This document shows positions 1 through 4,048 of a DNA stretch of 8,369 bases, one piece after another; position 1 is the stretch's first letter, and each line of letters opens with the position of its first letter. The notes under the pieces are model-generated. The model worked only from the letters and a program-made list of their open reading frames with translations, made no database searches and was not told the origin of the DNA. Position numbers and translations under genes: made by a program. The DNA is from Candidatus Shapirobacteria bacterium (GTDB lineage: Bacteria > Patescibacteriota > Microgenomatia > UBA12405): positions 1-8,369 of the forward strand of contig VFLE01000197.1 of the NCBI GenBank assembly GCA_009885205.1. Reading direction: 5' to 3'.

Positions 1-231
1 ACTCATCATCACCACCGCCATCATGGTTGGCATAAATATCCCATAACCCGAAATCCCCAGTACATAGTGCATTACCGATACTAGTGTTGCCACCAAGGGC
101 AACATCAATAGCAAAGCGTTCGTTTCTTGGCTTACTTCCAATCCCTCTATCGCCCCCGCCGAAATTACTCCAAAAGTTAGTCTAAAAACGCAAGCAAATA
201 ATATAGCAAGTTGGGCAGTTGCGAGTTTCAT
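1..231 (-). CDS. N-terminus of a 7-TM domain membrane protein (partial)
   Basis: The reverse strand reads ATG at 231-229 and stays open for 77 codons to the window edge, so only the N-terminus is present. The peptide starts MKLATAQLAILFACVF, a membrane helix at about residues 3-22. After a short polar stretch (EGLEVSQETN) comes a second hydrophobic segment from about residue 40 that leads into GISGYGIFMPTMMA. That G-x(2)-(G/F)-G-x-(F/Y)-x-P block resembles the bacterial 7-TM domain often found fused to an inactive transglutaminase domain, whose members have a similar GI-x-AFGIYTP-like stretch. The family assignment is from memory of that motif and is moderately sure; the function of such proteins is not established. 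A -10 box lies 8 nt upstream of the ATG, so the transcript is probably near-leaderless. The gene diverges from the pilin operon and is probably unrelated to it. Confidence 0.65.
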   Translation of the reverse strand, partial: MKLATAQLAILFACVFRLTFGVISAGAIEGLEVSQETNALLLMLPLVATLVSVMHYVLGISGYGIFMPTMMAVVMMS

Positions 232-239
232 TGTGGCGT

Positions 240-248
240 ATTATAGCA
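240..248 (-). promoter_or_regulatory. Extended -10 promoter for the leftward membrane-protein gene
   Basis: On the reverse strand TGC-TATAAT is a perfect extended -10 element (hexamer 245-240). Eight bases separate it from the ATG at 231, so transcription should begin within about 2 nt of the start codon. A weak -35 candidate, TTGATT (plus coordinates 261-266), lies 15 bp upstream and overlaps the -10 box of the opposing promoter. Confidence 0.6.
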
Positions 249-257
249 CCTTAGGGT

Positions 258-263
258 TATAAT
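258..263 (+). promoter_or_regulatory. -10 box of the first pilin operon
   Basis: A perfect TATAAT sits 7 nt before the GTG at 271, which places the expected transcription start at about 270-271, i.e. a leaderless mRNA. No convincing -35 hexamer is found at 16-18 bp, and no TGn extension is present. The promoter is back to back with, and partly overlaps, the leftward promoter. Confidence 0.55.
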
Positions 264-270
264 CAAGATA

Positions 271-576
271 GTGATTATTTCAGTCATAAATATCGGTACT
301 GGACTAGGTTCAAACATTAGTACCAATTATCCCAATGTCGGTAGTCTAGTTGCCATTGTTTTAAAAAATGGTCTAACCATTGCTGGTGTTATTTTATTGG
401 CTCTCATAATTTTTGGTAGTATCTCTTTTATTGCTGCCTCTGGTAGTGGTGATCAAAAAAAACTGGCTCAAGCCCAAGACACGGTCACTTCCGCCCTCAT
501 CGGCTTCTTGGTTATTTTCGCTTCTTACTTTATAATTCAAATAATCCAAGTTATCACTGGATTAACTATTTTTTAA
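271..576 (+). CDS. Pilin-like protein 1 (VirB2/TrbC-like T4SS pilin family)
   Basis: A 101-aa membrane protein and the first of six related small proteins. Two hydrophobic helices (about residues 34-55 and 75-95) flank a short polar loop with SGSGDQKKLAQAQ at 57-69. That GD-x-K loop followed by an amphipathic segment recurs in all six paralogs and fits the VirB2/TrbC-like pilins of type IV secretion systems, which are small two-helix inner-membrane proteins assembled into a pilus. There is no cleavable signal peptide; the N-terminus is short and starts MIISVINIGTG. The GTG start is supported because an in-frame TAG lies at 244-246, no other start codon follows it, and a TATAAT ends 7 nt before the GTG. 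No Shine-Dalgarno sequence is present, which fits leaderless translation. It heads a five-gene operon. Pilin function is inferred from topology and context, not from experiment. Confidence 0.75.
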   Translation: MIISVINIGTGLGSNISTNYPNVGSLVAIVLKNGLTIAGVILLALIIFGSISFIAASGSGDQKKLAQAQDTVTSALIGFLVIFASYFIIQIIQVITGLTIF

Positions 577-580
577 ACAC

Positions 581-898
581 ATGTTAGGACTCCTCGGCAC
601 CATCACCAATCCCACCAAATATATCAGTAGCAACGGCGAAGGTCTTTTTCTTTTTATCAGCAATATTTTTAAATTAGCCGGTGTTATTGCCGGTATTGTC
701 CTCATTTTCAAAATAATTTATGCTGGTTATTCCTATCTTCTCGCCAATGGTGATCCCAAAAAATTCCAAGCTGCTGGCGATACTATCGTCCAAAGCTTTT
801 TAGGTCTGGTCGTTATCGCTGGCGCCTTTCTTTTAGCCGGTCTTGTCGCCCGTTTTACTGGTATTAATATTTTAAATCCCACTATCTATGGCCCCTAA
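581..898 (+). CDS. Pilin-like protein 2 (VirB2/TrbC-like T4SS pilin family)
   Basis: A 105-aa two-helix protein of the same plan as its neighbours. The first hydrophobic stretch (about 24-52) ends in YAGYSYLL, then the loop NGDPKKFQAAGDT (56-68) carries the shared GD-x-K motif, and the second helix spans about 68-90. The tail RFTGINILNP resembles the (F/L)-x-G-(I/V) ending seen after helix 2 in the paralogs. No signal peptide is seen; the N-terminal 20 residues are polar. The ATG lies 4 nt after the stop of pilin gene 1 with no Shine-Dalgarno sequence, so translation is probably coupled to the upstream gene. The last 11 nt overlap the start of pilin gene 3, again pointing to coupling. A structural pilus subunit or minor pilin is likely, but which one is the major subunit cannot be told from sequence. 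Confidence 0.75.
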   Translation: MLGLLGTITNPTKYISSNGEGLFLFISNIFKLAGVIAGIVLIFKIIYAGYSYLLANGDPKKFQAAGDTIVQSFLGLVVIAGAFLLAGLVARFTGINILNPTIYGP

Positions 899-1241
899 TC
901 AACTCCTTGCTGTCAATCAAACTTTCAATTTAACCGGCCCAGGTATTCCTGTTACCAACGCTACCTCTCAGTTTGAAACCTATGCCGGCCAATTAGTTGG
1001 CGTTTTAACCATTATTGCCGTCCTTTATTTTGTGGCTCAAGTTATTTTTGCCGGTTATGCTTTTATTGCCTCTCAGGGTGACGAAAAAACCATGGAAAAT
1101 ACTCGTCATCGTCTCACCGAAGCTGTCTTAGGTCTCACCGTTATTGTCATTGCCGTTGGTCTCGGCTCCCTAATTGCCCTACTTTTGGGCATCCCTAATG
1201 TTTTAGATATAAATAGTATGTTTGTTAAAATGGGCCTCTAA
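888..1241 (+). CDS. Pilin-like protein 3 (VirB2/TrbC-like T4SS pilin family)
   Basis: A 117-aa paralog. An N-terminal polar segment of about 33 residues (MAPNQLLAVN onward, rich in N and T) precedes helix 1 (about 35-58, ending FAGYAFI), the loop SQGDEKTMENTRHR (62-75) with the common GD-x-K signature, and helix 2 (about 77-101). No cleavable signal peptide is evident, so if the polar N-terminus is exported it must be by the helix hairpin itself. The ATG overlaps the last 11 nt of pilin gene 2 in a different frame, a classic sign of translational coupling; no Shine-Dalgarno sequence is visible. Three bases separate its stop from the next ATG. The FAGY tetrapeptide just before the loop is shared with pilin 4 (pilin 2 has YAGY), making 2, 3 and 4 the closest-looking group. 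Confidence 0.75.
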   Translation: MAPNQLLAVNQTFNLTGPGIPVTNATSQFETYAGQLVGVLTIIAVLYFVAQVIFAGYAFIASQGDEKTMENTRHRLTEAVLGLTVIVIAVGLGSLIALLLGIPNVLDINSMFVKMGL

Positions 1242-1244
1242 ATT

Positions 1245-1658
1245 ATGAAAAAACTATTTGTTTCTTGGAAATTGTTGTTTGGAACTTGTTTGGAACTTGT
1301 TTTTTGGAAATTGTTTTTTCCGCAACCAGTTGCGGCTGTCATTTGCAACCCTGTTTTAAACAATTGTCTTTCTTCCAGCAATCCCCAAGGTTATACCAAC
1401 AATGTTCTTTCGGCCGTCATTTCCCTCTTTTTTATTGTCGGTATCATTTATTTTATGTGGCATGTTATTTTTGCTGGTTATCATTTTATCGGGGCTGAAG
1501 GCGATCCCAAAAAATATGAAACCGCCAAAAACGAAATTACTTATTCTCTTTTAGGTATTATTGTTATTTTTTCCATCTTTGGTCTTCTCAAGTTTGTCGG
1601 TGTCGTCCTTGGTATTCAGGGACTTGAAAGCTTGACAATCACTTGGCCTAAGTTATAA
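1245..1658 (+). CDS. Pilin-like protein 4 with a cleavable signal peptide encoded by DNA repeats
   Basis: A 137-aa paralog, the longest of the six. Residues 1-31 form a signal peptide (MKKLFVSWKL start, hydrophobic core 10-25, likely cleavage after PVAA). The mature N-terminus carries Cys34 and Cys41, which could form a disulfide outside the membrane. Helix 1 is about 55-79 ending in FAGYHFI, the loop GAEGDPKKYETAKN (83-96) holds the family GD-x-K motif, and helix 2 is about 99-123. Its signal-peptide coding region is made of four copies of GGAA(A/C)TTG, so the leader appears to have grown from a DNA repeat rather than by descent from a common pilin leader. The gene starts 3 nt after pilin gene 3. 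Its 3' end (1632-1659) contains a perfect consensus promoter for the next gene. Confidence 0.75.
   Translation: MKKLFVSWKLLFGTCLELVFWKLFFPQPVAAVICNPVLNNCLSSSNPQGYTNNVLSAVISLFFIVGIIYFMWHVIFAGYHFIGAEGDPKKYETAKNEITYSLLGIIVIFSIFGLLKFVGVVLGIQGLESLTITWPKL
1265..1319 (+). repeat. GGAA(A/C)TTG minisatellite within the pilin 4 signal-peptide region
   Basis: Four octamers are seen: GGAAATTG at 1267-1274, GGAACTTG at 1281-1288 and 1292-1299, and GGAAATTG at 1306-1313. The start-to-start steps are 14, 11 and 14 nt and the spacers are almost pure T. The uneven period means that different units are read in different frames. The 19-mer at 1301-1319 recurs exactly at 2613-2631. Confidence 0.8.
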
Positions 1659-1659
1659 T
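1632..1659 (+). promoter_or_regulatory. Consensus sigma-70-type promoter inside the end of pilin gene 4
   Basis: TTGACA at 1632-1637 and TATAAT at 1654-1659 are separated by 16 bp, a perfect match to both consensus hexamers. The element lies within the last nine codons and stop of pilin gene 4, and the next ATG begins at 1665, only 5 nt past the -10 box. Transcription should therefore start on or beside that ATG, giving a leaderless message for pilin 5 alone, ended by the terminator at 2048-2080. Confidence 0.65.
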
Positions 1660-1664
1660 AAATT

Positions 1665-2033
1665 ATGACAAACATTTTTTCCTCTCTCGTCCACACCGCT
1701 TATGCCCAAAGTGGCAAAATTGTTCTTACCCCCGGTACTGCCGACTTTGACCCGCTTACCCGCATGACTGTTGGTGGCATTGTTTCTGGTGCCATTTCTC
1801 TGGCCATGTTAGCCGTTGCTTTAATTTTCTTTTTTATTCTCATCGCTGGTGGTCTTCGTTGGGTCATGTCCGAAGGTGATCAAAAAGCCGTCGAAGGTGC
1901 CCGGGCTCAAATCACCAATGCTTTGGTCGGTTTGGCCATTGTCTTTGCCGCTTTCGCCATTATGAAATTAATCGAAATCGTCTTTGGTATTTCTCTATTA
2001 GGTGGAATTACCATTCCAACATTTAATAAATAA
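1665..2033 (+). CDS. Pilin-like protein 5 (VirB2/TrbC-like), with its own promoter
   Basis: A 122-aa paralog. The N-terminus MTNIFSSLVHTAYAQ ends in an AYAQ site typical of signal-peptide cleavage, but the 10 residues before it are too short and not basic enough for a normal leader. Either the leader has decayed or a nonstandard processing site is used. Helix 1 spans about 38-66, the loop MSEGDQKAVEGARAQ (68-82) carries the family GD-x-K motif, and helix 2 is about 84-111, followed by GISLLGGITIP. It is the last gene before a strong intrinsic terminator and is the only pilin in the operon preceded by a perfect -35/-10 pair, so it is the best candidate for the abundantly made major subunit. 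That ranking is inference. An upstream in-frame start is excluded by the stop at 1656-1658 only in another frame, but no start with a better leader is seen. Confidence 0.75.
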   Translation: MTNIFSSLVHTAYAQSGKIVLTPGTADFDPLTRMTVGGIVSGAISLAMLAVALIFFFILIAGGLRWVMSEGDQKAVEGARAQITNALVGLAIVFAAFAIMKLIEIVFGISLLGGITIPTFNK

Positions 2034-2047
2034 TTTTGAATTTATTC

Positions 2048-2080
2048 AAAACCCCCCGCAGCCGCGGGGGGTTTTTGTTT
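2048..2080 (+). terminator. Strong intrinsic terminator after pilin gene 5
   Basis: A 12-bp perfect stem (AAAACCCCCCGC at 2048-2059 with GCGGGGGGTTTT at 2064-2075) encloses a 4-nt AGCC loop and runs into a T-rich tail to 2080. It begins 14 nt after the stop codon of pilin 5. A smaller AT-only inverted repeat (TTTTGAA 2034-2040 / TTCAAAA 2045-2051) overlaps its left arm and may compete with it. Confidence 0.92.
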
Positions 2081-2090
2081 CCTGCCACGT

Positions 2091-2135
2091 AGGAACAGAC
2101 CTGTGCCTGTCCGCCTATGGTGGGTGTCTGTTCCT
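2091..2135. repeat. REP-like palindromic element
   Basis: AGGAACAGAC (2091-2100) is the exact reverse complement of GTCTGTTCCT (2126-2135). The 25-nt loop holds a second small hairpin, CCGCC-TAT-GGTGG (2111-2123, one G-T pair). It is noncoding, more GC-rich than its surroundings, and sits between a terminator and a promoter, the usual place for dispersed palindromic repeats. It resembles GC-rich dispersed elements common in CPR spacers, though copy number cannot be judged from one window. Confidence 0.6.
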
Positions 2136-2143
2136 TTCTGAAA

Positions 2144-2152
2144 TGTTACAAT
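2144..2152 (+). promoter_or_regulatory. Extended -10 promoter of pilin gene 6
   Basis: TGT-TACAAT forms an extended -10 element (hexamer 2147-2152), with exactly 6 nt before the ATG at 2159. The predicted start site coincides with the A of the ATG. No good -35 is seen, as is common for extended -10 promoters. Because the upstream operon is closed at 2080, this is the likely start of the second transcription unit. Confidence 0.6.
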
Positions 2153-2158
2153 TAATTT

Positions 2159-2551
2159 ATGTATAAAATCTTTTTCATTTTCATTTTATTTTTATTTCTA
2201 TTTCAATCAAAAATAAAAAATTCTTACGCCCAAGGTACCCCCTGGTCTGGCAATTGTATCGTCACCGCCAAAGGTGTCGATGTCCCCACCATCCAAGGTC
2301 TCGAATGTCTCTTTGCCAATGTTTTAAAAATTATTGTCACTGTTGCTGGTCTGGCTTTTTTAATTATGTTTATCGTCGGTGGCTTCCAATATATGCGATC
2401 AAGTGGCGATCCCAAAGCGGCGGCCGCGGCCTCATCTACCCTAACCTACGCCGTTATCGGCCTTGTCGGTGCTATCGTTTCCTGGCTCATTCTTCTCTTT
2501 ATCGAACAATTTACTGGTGTCAAGGTTACCCAGTTTACTATTCCCAAATAA
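2159..2551 (+). CDS. Pilin-like protein 6 with signal peptide (VirB2/TrbC-like)
   Basis: A 130-aa paralog and the one most like a classical VirB2/TrbC precursor. Residues 1-24 form a signal peptide: a Lys near the start, an almost unbroken I/F/L core at 4-15, then a Lys-rich stretch and cleavage near SYAQ. The mature N-terminus has Cys33 and Cys50, spaced to form an extracytoplasmic disulfide. Helix 1 is about 53-77, the loop RSSGDPKAAAAASS (80-93) carries the family GD-x-K motif, and helix 2 is about 95-115. It is set apart from pilins 1-5 by a strong terminator and its own promoter, so it can be expressed separately with the secreted 491-aa protein that starts one base after its stop. Major or minor subunit status is unknown. 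Confidence 0.78.
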   Translation: MYKIFFIFILFLFLFQSKIKNSYAQGTPWSGNCIVTAKGVDVPTIQGLECLFANVLKIIVTVAGLAFLIMFIVGGFQYMRSSGDPKAAAAASSTLTYAVIGLVGAIVSWLILLFIEQFTGVKVTQFTIPK

Positions 2552-2552
2552 A

Positions 2553-4028
2553 GTGAAAAGAATTTTATTTATTTTGCCTGCCCGCCTAAATGCAAAGCTT
2601 TTGGCGGGTTTATTTTTGGAAATTGTTTTTTGTAATTTGTTATTTGCCACTCCCATACACGCCTTTTCCCTCTGGGATATTTTTCCTCCACTAAAAATGA
2701 TCAACAACCCTAAATATGGCAATCCGCCTGCCACCGTTGTCAAAGAAATTGGTCCCCAAGGTGTCAGTAAATCCACCTATATCAACCAACTTGAATCTGC
2801 CACCATCTGTCATTCCAAGGTTACTGTCAGCAATAGTTGGGCAGCCCAGGAAGAAGATATTTACGATAAAAACGGCAAAAAAATTGGCCGTGAAGTAAAA
2901 TATCCCTACGATGCCCGCGATCTTAGTGCCGAAAAAGTCTGGACCAAAATGTCAAATTCTTACACCCGTCTCATTGGCGCCCAGTATTCCAATCGTGGTA
3001 TTACTACTCTTGACAACCAAGAAGCCGCCGACAATTTCAAAGACCTTAGTCTAGCCGGTCAGGGTTATCTTCCCAAAATTTACTCCGTCACCCAAAAACA
3101 ATTTCTCCAAAGTCAAATGTTTGAAGAAGTTTTTAAAGCTATTGATGGCCGCGACACCAACTACGGCGATATCCAACGAGGCTGGGATTGTGGTGGTGCT
3201 TTTCTCAAAATGGACGACAAAAATCACAGCAAATCTTGCCGTCCCGTTACCGTTGGTGAAATCGCTTATTTTTATTATCTAAATCAAGCTAATCCCGATC
3301 TTACCCCAATTTTATATACCGACCCGGTCACCATGACTCCCAAACCTCTTCCCCCAAATCTCGCCAATTATCCCAAAACCTACAAAAAAACTCACAAAAA
3401 ATCCATCAATCTTCTCTCGGCTAGTGTTTATCAAATTCTGGCCCAAGACCTCCCCATCAAAGCTCTCGGACCATCAAATCAAATGGTCATTCCTACCAAT
3501 TATAATAGTGTTGCCAGCCAATGGCCCAATTTTCAACCCGCCGATGGCACTCAACTTCGCAAAAAAAGATTAATTCCCAATGGATTAGCCGGCAATCCTC
3601 TCCTTAGCAACCAACTTTCTTCAGTTACCAGTCCCCATGATTTTGCTACCCCCTTTGACTGCAACGAAGTCGAAATCACTGGCAACAATCCCCAAGTAGT
3701 TGATAAACCCGGTGTCGTCAAGTTTATAGCCTATGTTAGGGGGTTAATTCGTGGTGGCATTAATGACGAACCCACTTGGGCCTTTTCCCACGACAATCCC
3801 CTCAAAACCGAAACCGAAACTACTTCCGTCGATGCCGCCACCAATGTCACCAACGATCTGGCCAACATTATCCCCGCCGGCCAATTTCTTGACAGTCTCA
3901 AAGCCAAACCTGCCGCCAGCAAAATCGATTCCGAACATCCCATCGACCCCGGTTACCAAGCCACCGAGATTTTCCAGGCCGTCCGTTCCTATCTCCATCC
4001 CCAAAGTTGGCAAGACAATTATTTTTAA
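2553..4028 (+). CDS. Secreted protein of unknown function in the T4SS-like cluster
   Basis: I do not recognise a family. The GTG at 2553, one base after the pilin 6 stop, gives 491 aa and a good signal peptide: MKRILF basic start, hydrophobic stretch 17-32, likely cleavage after PIHA (37). An upstream in-frame TTG at 2463 would extend into pilin gene 6 by 30 residues and spoil the leader, so it is rejected. The mature part is hydrophilic, with no further membrane helix, and has four cysteines (86, 213, 229, 370), enough for two disulfides. It is rich in Asn, Pro, Lys and Thr, with a Lys-rich patch near 276-283 (YPKTYKKTHKK), and ends in an aromatic tail (SWQDNYF). By position between pilin 6 and the VirB6-like gene it may be an extracellular accessory, such as a tip or adhesin (VirB5-like in role only). 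This is inference. A terminator-like hairpin lies in its leader codons. Confidence 0.75.
   Translation: MKRILFILPARLNAKLLAGLFLEIVFCNLLFATPIHAFSLWDIFPPLKMINNPKYGNPPATVVKEIGPQGVSKSTYINQLESATICHSKVTVSNSWAAQEEDIYDKNGKKIGREVKYPYDARDLSAEKVWTKMSNSYTRLIGAQYSNRGITTLDNQEAADNFKDLSLAGQGYLPKIYSVTQKQFLQSQMFEEVFKAIDGRDTNYGDIQRGWDCGGAFLKMDDKNHSKSCRPVTVGEIAYFYYLNQANPDLTPILYTDPVTMTPKPLPPNLANYPKTYKKTHKKSINLLSASVYQILAQDLPIKALGPSNQMVIPTNYNSVASQWPNFQPADGTQLRKKRLIPNGLAGNPLLSNQLSSVTSPHDFATPFDCNEVEITGNNPQVVDKPGVVKFIAYVRGLIRGGINDEPTWAFSHDNPLKTETETTSVDAATNVTNDLANIIPAGQFLDSLKAKPAASKIDSEHPIDPGYQATEIFQAVRSYLHPQSWQDNYF
2581..2617 (+). terminator. Terminator-like hairpin within the leader codons of the 491-aa protein
   Basis: CCCGCC (2581-2586) pairs with GGCGGG (2603-2608), extended by three A-T pairs after one mismatch, and is followed by a T-rich tail (2609-2617). 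It starts 30 nt after the stop of pilin 6. In form it is a moderate intrinsic terminator, but it is also translated, as residues 10-20 of the next protein. It may act as an attenuator that lowers read-through from pilin 6. It also resembles a dispersed GC-rich palindrome that has inserted in frame. Confidence 0.45.
2613..2631 (+). repeat. Second copy of the 19-bp T5-GGAAATTG-T6 repeat
   Basis: The 19 bases are identical to 1301-1319. Here they encode FLEIVF inside the signal-peptide core, while at 1301-1319 the same bases are read one position off to give FWKLFF. The identity is thus at DNA level and not due to protein homology. Confidence 0.75.
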
Positions 4029-4042
4029 TATAATGCTAAAAT
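4007..4042 (+). promoter_or_regulatory. Promoter region of the VirB6-like gene
   Basis: Two overlapping options exist. TTGGCA (4007-4012) and TATAAT (4029-4034) with a 16-bp spacer would start about 8 nt before the ATG. TGC-TAAAAT (4034-4042) is an extended -10 that ends exactly 6 nt before the ATG at 4049, the same spacing as at pilin gene 6. Either way the leader is nil or too short for a Shine-Dalgarno sequence. The elements overlap the end of the 491-aa gene. Confidence 0.5.
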
Positions 4043-4048
4043 AATTTA

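Noticed and set aside
1265..1319. CRISPR-like array
   Set aside because: The units are 8 bp with 3-6 nt T-rich spacers and lie in a reading frame; this is a minisatellite, not a CRISPR.
2463..2552. Upstream TTG start that would lengthen the secreted protein by 30 residues
   Set aside because: It overlaps pilin gene 6 by 89 bp and hides the basic MKR start of a good signal peptide; the GTG at 2553 follows the pilin stop by one base.
2441..2776. A 111-aa minus-strand frame across the pilin 6 / secreted-protein junction
   Set aside because: It is antisense to two well-supported genes, lacks a promoter, and its composition follows from their codon bias.
3731..4044. Overlapping open frames on both strands within the end of the 491-aa gene
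   Set aside because: They are Pro- or Gly-rich shadows caused by the C/T-rich codon positions of the real gene and have no start context or domain.
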